Positions 8,476-17,033 of a stretch of DNA of 64,000 bases are shown here, piece by piece. Location of the stretch: positions 1 through 64,000 of the forward strand of contig NZ_JAMHIW010000014.1 in the NCBI RefSeq assembly GCF_023896955.1, given 5' to 3'. The position numbers and the translations under genes were made by a program. The notes below the pieces were generated by a model. It searched no databases. It was not told where the DNA came from and worked only from the letters and a program-made list of their open reading frames with translations. Source of the DNA: Micromonospora sp. RHAY321 (GTDB taxonomy: Bacteria; Actinomycetota; Actinomycetes; Mycobacteriales; Micromonosporaceae). Each line of letters starts with the position of its first letter. Position 1 is the first letter of the stretch.

Positions 8476-9039
8476 GTGACAGGCGCGGATCTGCTGCTGA
8501 TCGCCCTCGGCGCCGTGGCGGTCGGCTCGGGCGTGCTGGTGGTCACCACGAAACACCTGGTCCGGGCCGGCCTCTACCTGGTGGTCTGCCTGGGCGCGCT
8601 GGCCGGCGACTATCTGGTGCTCGGCGCCGAGCTGGTGGCCTGGGTGCAGGTCCTGATCTACGTGGGCGCGGTGGTGGTGCTGCTGCTGTTCGCGGTGATG
8701 CTGACCCGCGCGCCGATCGGCGCCTCCGACGACCTGGACCGCCCCGGCTGGCCGGCCGCGCTGATCGGTGGCGGCGCCGGGCTGGGGCTGACCGTCCTGC
8801 TGGTCGACGCGTACCGGTGGAGCACGGTGGCGCTGGCCGAGGCGGGCACCGCGGAACGGCTGGGGGAGCAGATCTTCCGGTCCTGGGTCCTGCCGTTCGA
8901 GGTGCTCTCCGTGCTGCTGCTGTCCGCCCTGGTGGGTGCGGTGGTGCTGTCCCGGCCCGACATCGGACGGCCCGCTCCGGCAGCGGACCGCACCGCGGCG
9001 CCGGGTGGGGTCGACGTGGAGACCGGGGGTCGCCGGTGA
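8476..9039 (+). CDS. nuoJ: NADH-quinone oxidoreductase subunit J
   Basis: A 187-residue membrane subunit of the proton-pumping arm. Five hydrophobic segments are visible, with the family features HLVRAGLYLVVCLGALAGDY (TM2) and LVAWVQVLIYVGAVVVLLLF (TM3, which carries the pi-bulge helix in known structures). The C-terminal ~25 residues are polar and not conserved. The GTG start at 8476 has GAGGGCGGC upstream. The stop overlaps the nuoK start as GTGA, so the two genes are coupled. Confidence 0.93.
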   Translation: MTGADLLLIALGAVAVGSGVLVVTTKHLVRAGLYLVVCLGALAGDYLVLGAELVAWVQVLIYVGAVVVLLLFAVMLTRAPIGASDDLDRPGWPAALIGGGAGLGLTVLLVDAYRWSTVALAEAGTAERLGEQIFRSWVLPFEVLSVLLLSALVGAVVLSRPDIGRPAPAADRTAAPGGVDVETGGRR

Positions 9040-9404
9040 GGCCGGTCATCCCGTACGTCACCGCCGCGCTGCTGTTCGGCCTCGGCGTCTACGGCGTACT
9101 GCGCCGTCGCAACGCCGTGCTGGTGCTGATGGCGGTCGAGTTGATGCTCAACGCGGTGAACCTGATCCTGGTCACCGCGGACACCACCGTGCGTTCCGTG
9201 CTGCCGCACTCCGGCCAGGTCTTCGCGCTCTTCGTCATCGTCCTCGCCGCCGCCGAGATCGGGGTCGGGCTGGCAATCGTTCTCCAGCTCTACCGGCTGC
9301 GCGCCAGCGTGGCGGTGGACGAGGTGCCGCTGACCGAGCCCGCCGAGTCACCGCGGCCAGCCGTCGCCGCCAGCGCCGGCCCGGACCGGGAGGCGGGCCG
9401 GTGA
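9036..9404 (+). CDS. nuoK: NADH-quinone oxidoreductase subunit K
   Basis: A 122-residue three-helix membrane subunit. The conserved acidic residues are present in TM2 (LMAVELMLNAVNL) and TM3 (VIVLAAAEIGVGLAIVL); these glutamates are part of the proton channel. The GTG start at 9036 overlaps the nuoJ stop, and the nuoK stop overlaps the nuoL start in the same GTGA fashion. The last ~25 residues form an Ala- and Pro-rich extension beyond the usual ~100-residue length. Confidence 0.93.
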   Translation: MRPVIPYVTAALLFGLGVYGVLRRRNAVLVLMAVELMLNAVNLILVTADTTVRSVLPHSGQVFALFVIVLAAAEIGVGLAIVLQLYRLRASVAVDEVPLTEPAESPRPAVAASAGPDREAGR

Positions 9405-11338
9405 CCGGGCTGCTGGGGGCGCTGCTGCCCGCCGTACCGCTGGTTGCCGGGCTGCTCGGCCTGCTGCTGCCGCCTGCCCCGCGCCATCCCACCACGAATG
9501 CGGAGGGCGGTGACCGGGCCCGGCGGGTGGCCGTCGCGCTCGGGGTGACCGGCGCGGCCGGCGCGCTGGCGCTGGCCGTCGCGCTGCTGGTCACGGTCGA
9601 CCGGCCCCGGGAGACGTCGACCACCTGGGTCGACCTCGGTGGGTTGACGGTGACCCTCGGGGTCCGGCTGGACGGCGCCGCCGCGCTGGTCGCGGTGGCG
9701 GTCACCGCGGTGGCCCTGGCCGTGCAGGTCTACTCGATCGGCTACCTGCGGCGCGGCCCGCACGACGACCTCGACGTCGACCACCGCTACCCGCCGTACG
9801 CCGCGCAGATCAGCCTCTTCACCGCCGCGATGCTGCTGGTGGTGGTCGCCGGTGACCTGCTCATGCTGCTGGTCGGCTGGGAGGTGATGGGCCTCTGCTC
9901 GTACCTGCTCATCGCCCACGACCGCCGGCTGCCCGGCGCGCCCGCCGCCGCGATGAAGGCGTTCCTGGTGACCCGGGTCGGTGACGTCGGTTTCCTGCTC
10001 GGCATCGCGCTGCTCGGGGTGTCGACGGGCAGCTTCCGGATCGCCGACGTGCTCGCCCACGACCACTCCACCGCGACACTGACCGCCGCCGGTCTGCTGC
10101 TGCTCGCCGGGGTGGCCGGCAAGAGCGCCCAGTTCCCGCTGCACACCTGGCTGCCCGACGCGATGGCCGGCCCGACGCCGATCTCCGCGCTGATCCATGC
10201 CGCGACGATGGTCGCCGCCGGCGTGTACGCGGTGACCCGCCTCTACCCGCTGTTCACGGCCGCGCCGGTGACGCTGACCGTGCTCGGGGTGATCGGCTCG
10301 ATCACCCTGCTGCTCGGCGCCCTCGCCGCCACCGCGCAGGACGACATCAAGCGGGTGCTGGCCTGGTCGACGGTCTCCCAGATCGGCTACATGACGGGTG
10401 CGCTGGCGGTCGGCTCGCCGTCGGCGGCACTGTTCCACCTGCTCACCCACGCCGCGTTCAAGGCTCTGCTGTTCCTCGCCGCCGGCGCGGTCATCCACGC
10501 GGTGGGCACCACCCTGATGTCGGAGATGGGCGGGCTGCGCCGCACCATGCCGGTGACCTTCTGGTGCACGGTGGTGGGCCTGGGCGCGCTGGCCGGGGTG
10601 CCGCCGCTGGCCGGCTTCTGGAGCAAGGACGGCGTGCTCGCGGTGGCCGAGGCGGCCGCGCGGGAGGGAACGGGCCCGGCGCCGTCGTGGGTGGGCTGGC
10701 TGGTCTGGCTGGCCGGGCTCGCCGGTGTGGCCATCACCGCCTGGTACGCGGGTCGGCTGCTGCTGCGGGCCTTCTTCGGCGAACCCCGGCTGCCGCTGGT
10801 CCGACCGCACGACCCGCCGGCGCTGCTGCGCTGGCCGGTGCTGCTCCTGGCCGTGCCGGCCGCGCTGCTCGGCCTGGCCGGGTTCCTCGGGGCGTTCGCC
10901 GACCGCCTGCGGTTCGCCACCGTGCCGGTGGCAGGCGCGGAGGACGCCCTGGTCCACCTCGGGCCGGGGCTGCTGCTGCCGTTGGCGCTGCTGCTCGTCG
11001 GGGCGGGGCTGGTGCTGCTGGGTTGGCGTCGGGACCGGGCCGCCGACCCGGCGGCCGCGCTGGGTCCGCTGCGGCCGGTCTTCGCCCGCGCGTTCCGGCT
11101 CGACGACGTCCAGCACACCCTGGTCGTACGCCCCGTCCGGGCGCTCGCCCGGGTCGCGCGCACCGGCGACGAGGTGGTGGTGGACGGAGCGGTCGAGGGC
11201 AGCGGGCGGGCCGCGTCCGGTCTGGGTGCCGGGCTGGCCGCACTGCACCGGGCGGCGCTGCCCCGCGCGGCCGCCGGTGTGCTGGCGGGTGCGCTGCTGA
11301 TCGGGCTGGCCGCCGCACTGATCGGAGGAGTCCGGTGA
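9401..11338 (+). CDS. nuoL: NADH-quinone oxidoreductase subunit L
   Basis: A 645-residue antiporter-like subunit, the distal pump of complex I. It has the Mrp-antiporter core: WEVMGLCSYLLI with its Glu in TM5, GVAGKSAQFPLHTWLPDAM with the pumping Lys, and SALIHAATMVAAGVY with the channel His residues. A lateral-helix region follows toward the C-terminus. The GTG start at 9401 overlaps the nuoK stop. GGAGGAG near the end of the gene (11323-11329) is the ribosome-binding site for the mini-cistron that precedes nuoM. Confidence 0.95.
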   Translation: MTGLLGALLPAVPLVAGLLGLLLPPAPRHPTTNAEGGDRARRVAVALGVTGAAGALALAVALLVTVDRPRETSTTWVDLGGLTVTLGVRLDGAAALVAVAVTAVALAVQVYSIGYLRRGPHDDLDVDHRYPPYAAQISLFTAAMLLVVVAGDLLMLLVGWEVMGLCSYLLIAHDRRLPGAPAAAMKAFLVTRVGDVGFLLGIALLGVSTGSFRIADVLAHDHSTATLTAAGLLLLAGVAGKSAQFPLHTWLPDAMAGPTPISALIHAATMVAAGVYAVTRLYPLFTAAPVTLTVLGVIGSITLLLGALAATAQDDIKRVLAWSTVSQIGYMTGALAVGSPSAALFHLLTHAAFKALLFLAAGAVIHAVGTTLMSEMGGLRRTMPVTFWCTVVGLGALAGVPPLAGFWSKDGVLAVAEAAAREGTGPAPSWVGWLVWLAGLAGVAITAWYAGRLLLRAFFGEPRLPLVRPHDPPALLRWPVLLLAVPAALLGLAGFLGAFADRLRFATVPVAGAEDALVHLGPGLLLPLALLLVGAGLVLLGWRRDRAADPAAALGPLRPVFARAFRLDDVQHTLVVRPVRALARVARTGDEVVVDGAVEGSGRAASGLGAGLAALHRAALPRAAAGVLAGALLIGLAAALIGGVR

Positions 11339-11397
11339 GCGCGAGGAGTGAGCCGGTTTTGCGAGCCCCGCAGTCGCGAACAGAGGCGGTTCGATGA
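11335..11397 (+). CDS. 20-codon mini-cistron between nuoL and nuoM
   Basis: A short reading frame starting GTG at 11335, with a perfect GGAGGAG five bases upstream. It overlaps the nuoL stop (GTGA) and ends with TGA in an ATGA overlap with the nuoM start. The peptide is VSARSEPVLRAPQSRTEAVR. The arrangement copies the coupled junctions of the other genes in this operon, so ribosomes should pass nuoL, mini-cistron, nuoM in series. The peptide itself may have no function. The DNA may be a small inserted repeat that was tolerated because it keeps coupling. Confidence 0.5.
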   Translation: MSARSEPVLRAPQSRTEAVR

Positions 11398-12902
11398 GTT
11401 TCGGGCAGGTGCTGCTGGTGGCCGTCCTGGCGGTGCCGGCGCTCGGTGCGGTCGCGGTGGCCGCGACGCCCCGGGACCGGGCGGCCCGGCTGGTCGGCAC
11501 GGTCGCGGCGGCGCTGACCCTGGTGGCCGCGGTGCCGCTGGTGTTCGGTGACCGGAGCTGGTTCGCCTGGTCGGCCGGCGCGCCGGCCGTGCGCCCCTGG
11601 CACGAGCTTGATTTGCCCTGGGTGCCGGGCCTGGAGCTGCGCTTCCACCTGGGCGTCGACGGTATCTCGTGGCCGCTGGTGGTGCTGACCGCGCTGCTCA
11701 CCCTGCTGTGCTGCGGCTACTCGCTGTGGCGGGTGCCGGAGGGCGGCAGCGGTCGCGCGCTGGTCGCGTTGCTGCTGGTGGTCGAGGTGGGCATCCTGGG
11801 CACGTTCCTCGCCCTGGACCTGGTGCTGTTCTTCCTCTTCTTCGAGGTCGTCCTGCTGCCGATGTACGCGATCATCGCCGGCTGGGGTGGCGCCGACCGA
11901 CGTCGGGCGGCCCGCAAGTTCGCGCTCTACACCCTGTTCGGCTCGGTGCTGCTGCTGGTCGGCGTGTACGTCGTGGTCGCCGCCGCCGGTACCGCCGACG
12001 TGGTGGCGTTGACCGGTGGGGCCGGCCTGTCCCGGGGTACCCAACTCGCGGCGTTCACCCTGCTCGCGATCGCGTTCGCCGTGAAGAGCCCGCTCTGGCC
12101 GCTGCACTCCTGGCTGCCCGACGCGCACACCCAGGCCCCCACGGTCGGCAGTGTCGTGCTGGCCGGGGTGCTGCTCAAGATGGGCACGTACGGCCTGATC
12201 CGGGTGGCGGTGGGGGTGGCGCCGGAGGGCGCCCGCTGGGCGGCGCCGGTGCTCGGCGTGCTGGCCGTCGCCGCCATCCTGGTCGGCTCGCTGGTCTGTC
12301 TCGCTCAGACCGAGGTCAAGCGGCTGATCGCGTACTCCAGCGTGGGGCACATGGGTTTCGTGCTGCTGGGCGTCGCCACGCTGACGACCACCGGCATCCA
12401 GGCGGCGCTGATCGGCAACGTCGCCCACGGGGTGATCACCGGCCTGCTGTTCTTCCTGGCGGGCGCGGTGAAGGACCGTACCGGCACGGGCAGTCTCGCC
12501 GAGCTGTCCGGGTTGCGGGAGACCGCACCCCGGCTGGCCGGGCTGCTCGCGTTCGCGGCGATCGCGTCGCTCGGCCTGCCGGGGTTGGCCGGCTTCTGGG
12601 GTGAGGCGTTCGCGGTGATCGCGGCCGTCCAGGTGGGCGGCCCGCTCTGGACCACCCTCGGGGTGCTGGCCGCCGTCGGCGGCGCGCTCACCGCCGCGTA
12701 CTTCCTGCGGCTGCTGCGCCAGGTCACGCACGGCCGGCCGAGCACAGCGGTCGGCCGGGTCGGCCCCGGCCTGGCCGGTGCGGAGCTGACCGCGTGGGTG
12801 CCGCTGGTCCTGCTCGCGCTGGCCATCGGGTTGGCCCCGGCGCTCGTCCTCGGTGTCGCCGAAGGCCCGGTCGACGCCCTCGTGGGGGTGGTCTTCCCGT
12901 GA
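11394..12902 (+). CDS. nuoM: NADH-quinone oxidoreductase subunit M
   Basis: A 502-residue antiporter-like proton-pumping subunit. The core motifs are FFEVVLLPMYAIIAGWGG with the TM5 Glu, AFAVKSPLWPLHSWLPDAH with the TM7 Lys, and LIAYSSVGHMGFVLLG. About fourteen hydrophobic segments are present and the length is normal. The ATG at 11394 overlaps the stop of a 20-codon frame that separates it from nuoL. It has only a weak ribosome-binding site of its own (AGAGGCGG), so it probably depends on coupling. It overlaps nuoN by GTGA. Confidence 0.95.
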   Translation: MSFGQVLLVAVLAVPALGAVAVAATPRDRAARLVGTVAAALTLVAAVPLVFGDRSWFAWSAGAPAVRPWHELDLPWVPGLELRFHLGVDGISWPLVVLTALLTLLCCGYSLWRVPEGGSGRALVALLLVVEVGILGTFLALDLVLFFLFFEVVLLPMYAIIAGWGGADRRRAARKFALYTLFGSVLLLVGVYVVVAAAGTADVVALTGGAGLSRGTQLAAFTLLAIAFAVKSPLWPLHSWLPDAHTQAPTVGSVVLAGVLLKMGTYGLIRVAVGVAPEGARWAAPVLGVLAVAAILVGSLVCLAQTEVKRLIAYSSVGHMGFVLLGVATLTTTGIQAALIGNVAHGVITGLLFFLAGAVKDRTGTGSLAELSGLRETAPRLAGLLAFAAIASLGLPGLAGFWGEAFAVIAAVQVGGPLWTTLGVLAAVGGALTAAYFLRLLRQVTHGRPSTAVGRVGPGLAGAELTAWVPLVLLALAIGLAPALVLGVAEGPVDALVGVVFP

Positions 12903-14395
12903 ACGCCGTGCAGAGCGTGGACAGCGTGGCGCTGCTTCCGGCGTACCTGGCCGCCGGCACCGCCGTGCTCGTGCTGATCACGGACCTGCTGCTGGCGCGG
13001 CCGCGCGCCACGCTCGTGGTGGCCGCGCTCGGTGCCCTCGGCACCGCGGTCGGCGCCGCCCTGGTGGGCGCAGGCGCGGAGCGGCGGACCTTCTGCGTCG
13101 GCGCCGACTGCTCCTGGATCTTCGGAGGTCGAGCGGCCCTGGTCGGCGCGGTGGTGGCGCTGCTCACGCTGGGCGTGCTCGGGCTGTCCGTGCCCGCGCT
13201 GCGGGCGGGGCGGTCGCCGGTGGGTGAGTACTGCTTCCTGCTCGCCTGCTCGATGACCGGCGGCGTGGTGCTCGGCGCGGCCGGCGACCTGATCACCCTG
13301 ATCGTCGCCCTGGAGACGCTGACCCTGCCGCTGTACGTGCTGGTGGGCCTGCGCCGGGGGAGCCTGGCCAGCGCCGAGGCGGCGGTCACCTTCTTCGTGG
13401 TCAGCGTCGTGGCCACCACGCTGACCCTGCTCGGCGCCGCGCTGCTGTACGCGGTGACCGGCGGGCTGCATCTGGACCGGCTGGGCGCGGTGCTCGCCGA
13501 GCGACCGGAGCTGCGGAACCTGCCGCTGACCGTCGCGGCGGTGGCACTGGTGCTGGTCGGGCTGGCGTTCAAGGTGGCGGCGGTGCCGTTCCACGCGTGG
13601 GCGCCGGCCACCTACGACGGCGCACCGTTGCCGGTGGCCGCGTACCTGTCGACGGCGTCGAAGCTGGGCGGGGTGGTGGCGCTGCTCGCCGTGGTGCAGC
13701 GGGCGCTGCCTGCGGACCAGACCGGTCCGGTGCTCGCCCTGCTGGCGGTGCTGACCATGACCGTCGGCAACCTGGTCGCCCTGCGCCAGCGGCGTACCGT
13801 CCGGCTGCTGGCCTGGTCCTCGGTCGCGCAGGCCGGTTACATCCTCGCTCCGCTGGGTGCCCTGGCGCTGGCCGCCGGCCGCACCGGTGAGGCCCGCGAC
13901 GCCGCGTACGCCGCAGCGGTGGCGTACGCCGTCTTCTTCGTGGTCCTGGAGCTGGCCGCGTTCGCCGGGGTGACCGCGTTGCGCCCGGCGGGTGCGGACG
14001 GCGGCACGCTCGACGACCTGCGGGGGGCGGCCAGGCGGCACCCGTGGCGGGGTGCGGCGCTCGGCCTCGCCCTGGTGGGCCTGGCGGGTCTGCCGCCCGG
14101 GCTGGCGGGGCTCTTCGCGAAGGTGACCGTGGTCCGGGCGCTGCTGGACGGCGGCGCCGCCTGGCTGGCGCTGGTGGTGGCGGTGAACGCGGTGATCGGC
14201 CTCGCGTACTACCTGCGGGTGACCGCCGGCCTCTGGGCACCGGCGGCGACGCCCACGCCGGCCCCGACGCTGTCGGGCGGCGCGGTGGCCGTACCCCTGG
14301 TGGGTGTGGTGGCCGTGGTGCTGGCGGTGGCCACGGTGGCCGCCGTGGTGCTCGGTGTCGCCCCGCAGTTGGTGCTCGACCTGGCCGGCCGCTGA
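12899..14395 (+). CDS. nuoN: NADH-quinone oxidoreductase subunit N
   Basis: A 498-residue antiporter-like subunit, the third proton pump. Motifs are IVALETLTLPLYVLVGLRRG with the conserved Glu, LAFKVAAVPFHAWAPATYDG with the Lys, and LLAWSSVAQAGYILAPLG. The GTG start at 12899 overlaps the nuoM stop. It is the last gene of the nuoI-J-K-L-M-N run; the next gene, htpX, has its own leader. Confidence 0.95.
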   Translation: MNAVQSVDSVALLPAYLAAGTAVLVLITDLLLARPRATLVVAALGALGTAVGAALVGAGAERRTFCVGADCSWIFGGRAALVGAVVALLTLGVLGLSVPALRAGRSPVGEYCFLLACSMTGGVVLGAAGDLITLIVALETLTLPLYVLVGLRRGSLASAEAAVTFFVVSVVATTLTLLGAALLYAVTGGLHLDRLGAVLAERPELRNLPLTVAAVALVLVGLAFKVAAVPFHAWAPATYDGAPLPVAAYLSTASKLGGVVALLAVVQRALPADQTGPVLALLAVLTMTVGNLVALRQRRTVRLLAWSSVAQAGYILAPLGALALAAGRTGEARDAAYAAAVAYAVFFVVLELAAFAGVTALRPAGADGGTLDDLRGAARRHPWRGAALGLALVGLAGLPPGLAGLFAKVTVVRALLDGGAAWLALVVAVNAVIGLAYYLRVTAGLWAPAATPTPAPTLSGGAVAVPLVGVVAVVLAVATVAAVVLGVAPQLVLDLAGR

Positions 14396-14516
14396 CCCGG
14401 CCGACCCGCACCGGCAGGTCTCAGTCAACTCTCAGCGTTGAGACGGATGGTTGGCGGGTACGGGGTTGTTACACCGGTCAGCGGATCCCGGCGATCCGTG
14501 CACCGAAGGAGTGATC

Positions 14517-15392
14517 GTGCACCACAACCGTCTCAAGACCGCCGCCCTGCTGGGCCTGCTCACCTCGCTGATCCTCGCGGTGGGCTACTGGTTCGGCGGC
14601 AGTGGCGGACTGGTCATCGCCGTCCTCGTGTCGCTGGTCATGAACGGCATTTCCTACTTCTACTCCGACAAGCTCGCGCTGCGCTCGATGCGGGCGCAAC
14701 CGGTCAGCGAGGCTCAGTTCCCCGAGCTGTACCGGATGGTGCGGGAGTTGGCGGCTGAGGCTCAGAAGCCGATGCCACGGCTCTACGTGAGCCCGACCGC
14801 GCAGCCCAACGCGTTCGCGACGGGTCGTAACCCGGAGCACGCGGCCGTCTGTGTGACGCAGGGCATCACCGAGATCCTCGACTACCGCGAGCTGCGCGGT
14901 GTGATCGGGCACGAGCTGTCACACGTCTACAACCGGGACATCCTGATCTCCAGCGTGGCGGCCGGCCTGGCCAGCATCATCACCCTGCTGGCGAACCTCG
15001 CCTTCTTCATCCCGCTGGGTGGCGGGGACGACGAGGACCGGCCGAACCCGGCTGTGCTGCTGCTCACCCTGATCCTGGGCCCGATCGCGGCCAGCATCAT
15101 CCAGCTGGCGATCAGCCGGAGCCGGGAGTTCCAGGCGGACGCCTCGGGTGCCGAGCTGAGCCGTGACCCGCTGGCCCTGGCCAGCGCACTGCGCAAGATC
15201 GACGCGGTGGCACGGCGACGCCCGCTGCCGGCCCAGGGCCAGCTCACCAGCACCGCGCACCTCATGATCGCCAACCCGTTCCGGGGCGGCGGCATGGCCG
15301 CGCTCTTCTCCACTCACCCGAAGATGGAGGACCGGGTCGCCCGGCTGGAGCAGATGGCCGCCAACGCGGGTCCGGTGCAGTTCCAGCGCTGA
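14517..15392 (+). CDS. htpX: HtpX-type membrane zinc metalloprotease
   Basis: A 291-residue inner-membrane M48 peptidase that takes part in membrane-protein quality control. Two N-terminal hydrophobic segments are followed by the zinc motif HELSH (near residue 132). The downstream glutamate ligand is in SRSREFQADASGAELS. Two more hydrophobic stretches lie between them. The GTG at 14517 is preferred over upstream frames because GAAGGAG sits five bases before it. The upstream gap holds an imperfect palindrome (GTCTCA near 14418 with TGAGAC), which could be an operator or the start of a leader. A strong terminator hairpin follows the stop. Confidence 0.92.
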   Translation: MHHNRLKTAALLGLLTSLILAVGYWFGGSGGLVIAVLVSLVMNGISYFYSDKLALRSMRAQPVSEAQFPELYRMVRELAAEAQKPMPRLYVSPTAQPNAFATGRNPEHAAVCVTQGITEILDYRELRGVIGHELSHVYNRDILISSVAAGLASIITLLANLAFFIPLGGGDDEDRPNPAVLLLTLILGPIAASIIQLAISRSREFQADASGAELSRDPLALASALRKIDAVARRRPLPAQGQLTSTAHLMIANPFRGGGMAALFSTHPKMEDRVARLEQMAANAGPVQFQR

Positions 15393-15407
15393 CCCGCTGA
15401 TATCCGC

Positions 15408-15445
15408 CTCCGCCCGTACCCGGTCGCATCCGGGTACGGGCGGAG
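15408..15445. terminator. Terminator hairpin after htpX
   Basis: A perfect 16-bp stem, CTCCGCCCGTACCCGG at 15408-15423 with its complement at 15430-15445, around a six-base loop. It begins 16 bases after the htpX stop. There is no T run, as is common for actinomycete terminators. Confidence 0.75.
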
Positions 15446-15537
15446 CGCTGTGTCGGGAGATATCCGATACTGCCCACCGACCCTGTGGCGTTAGGGTCAA
15501 AGAGGCTCACGCTCATTACATCCTCGGGAGGTTCACG

Positions 15538-16797
15538 GTGGCCGCACTGCGCCAGTATCTGGGTGTCTGGCGGATTCCCGGGGCGCCGATGCTGCTGGTC
15601 ACCGGCATCATCGGGCGGCTCGGGATCGGCATGACGCCATTGGCGCTGCTGCTGGTGGTCGAGCAGGTCACCGGGCGGTACGCGCTCGCCGCCGTCGCGG
15701 GCGGCATCTACGCCGTCGCAGGTGCGGCGCTCAGCCCGGTGGCCGGGCGGATCGCCGACCGGGTCGGCCCGAGCCCGGTGCTGCTGGTCACCGCCGTGGC
15801 GCACCCGCTGGCGCTCATCGGGCTGCTGCTGGCCAGCCGTTCGGGCGACGACGCCCTTCCCGTCATCTACCTGGCCGCCGGCATCGCCGGCGCCACCTAC
15901 CCACCGCTCACCGCCGCCATCCGTGGCGCGTGGAACGACCTGACCGGCCCCGGGTCCAACCGGTACCACCTGCGCAACACCGCGCTGGCCGCGGAGACCT
16001 CCCTGTTCGAGATCGTCTTCGTGCTCGGCCCGCTGCTCGTCGCCGGCTTCGTGCTGTTCGCCGACGCTGCCGCCGCGTTGATCGGGGCGGCCGTGGTCAC
16101 CCTGGCCGGCACCACCGCCGTGGCCCTCGGCCGGGTGATGCGCGACTGGCGCCCGCACCCGCGCGAACACCACGCCCGAGGGCTCGGCCCGCTGCGGGTC
16201 GGCGGCTTCCCGGCCCTGCTGGTCTGCGTGTCCAGCCTCGGCGTCGCGTTCGGCGCCGCCGGAGTGATCGTCCCGGCGTACGCCGGTGGCTACACCACCG
16301 ACGACCCGGAGAGCCTCGCCGGGATCCTGCTGGCGGTCTGGGGGATCGGCAGCGCGGTCGGCGGCTTCTGGTTCGGTGTCCGCAGGCCGTCGCCGAACAT
16401 GACCCGGCAGTTCGCCATGCTGCTCGCCGCGCTCGCCGGCACCTTCGCGGTGTTCGCGGTGATGCCCACGCCGCTGGCGCTGGGCATCGCGCTGGTCATC
16501 GGTGGGGCCACCATCGCGCCCGCACTCACCCTGGAGAACACCCTCGTCGGGCGGATCGCGCCGGCCGGCATGCTGAACGAGGCGTACACCTGGGTGGTCA
16601 CCATGTCGGTGGCGGCGAGCGCCGCCGGCGGCGCCGTGGCCGGCCTGATCGTGGACCACGCCGGCGGCGTGCCGTGGGCGTTCCTGTTCGCCGGGGCGTC
16701 GGTCGCCGTCGGGGCCGTGGTCGCCGCGCTTCCCTCCGGGCCCATCGCCCGCGCGGAAACCGCGTCGGTACGCACCGACGAACCCGTCACGGTCTGA
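15538..16797 (+). CDS. MFS transporter
   Basis: A 419-residue integral membrane protein with about twelve hydrophobic segments and the arrangement of a major facilitator permease. The loop between TM2 and TM3 reads GRIADRVGPSPVLL, a form of the family motif A (GxLaDrxGrrxxl). The second half has a large segment APALTLENTLVGRIAPAGMLNEAYTW typical of actinobacterial MFS proteins annotated as drug exporters. The substrate cannot be assigned. The GTG at 15538 follows GGGAGG. It is monocistronic between the htpX terminator and an intergenic palindrome. Confidence 0.85.
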   Translation: MAALRQYLGVWRIPGAPMLLVTGIIGRLGIGMTPLALLLVVEQVTGRYALAAVAGGIYAVAGAALSPVAGRIADRVGPSPVLLVTAVAHPLALIGLLLASRSGDDALPVIYLAAGIAGATYPPLTAAIRGAWNDLTGPGSNRYHLRNTALAAETSLFEIVFVLGPLLVAGFVLFADAAAALIGAAVVTLAGTTAVALGRVMRDWRPHPREHHARGLGPLRVGGFPALLVCVSSLGVAFGAAGVIVPAYAGGYTTDDPESLAGILLAVWGIGSAVGGFWFGVRRPSPNMTRQFAMLLAALAGTFAVFAVMPTPLALGIALVIGGATIAPALTLENTLVGRIAPAGMLNEAYTWVVTMSVAASAAGGAVAGLIVDHAGGVPWAFLFAGASVAVGAVVAALPSGPIARAETASVRTDEPVTV

Positions 16798-16823
16798 GCC
16801 GTCCGCGCGCCGCAGCCTGGCTT

Positions 16824-16899
16824 GATCGACTCGACGTCCGTGATGTCGGGGTGTCCCGCTGACGAGGATGCCCCGACATCCAGGAGCCCGAGTCCGATC
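16824..16899. repeat. Nested inverted repeat after the MFS gene
   Basis: Outer arms GATCGACTCG (16824-16833) and CGAGTCCGATC (16889-16899, one extra base) enclose perfect inner arms GATGTCGGGG (16842-16851) and CCCCGACATC (16871-16880) with a 19-base loop. The element fills most of the gap between the MFS gene and the convergent VOC gene. It resembles dispersed palindromic repeats. The minus strand of 16900-17030 could be read as LAEVEARLADLTAGRDTLR, like the tail of a MerR regulator, but no complete gene is there. Confidence 0.65.
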
Positions 16900-17033
16900 T
16901 CCGCCCGCAGCGTGTCCCGGCCGGCCGTGAGGTCGGCCAGCCGCGCCTCCACCTCAGCGAGCTCGCCGGCGGCCCGGGCCGGTAGGCCGGAATCCGGGCC
17001 GCGGCGCCGCTCCACGTCGCGGTCCCGGCCGCG

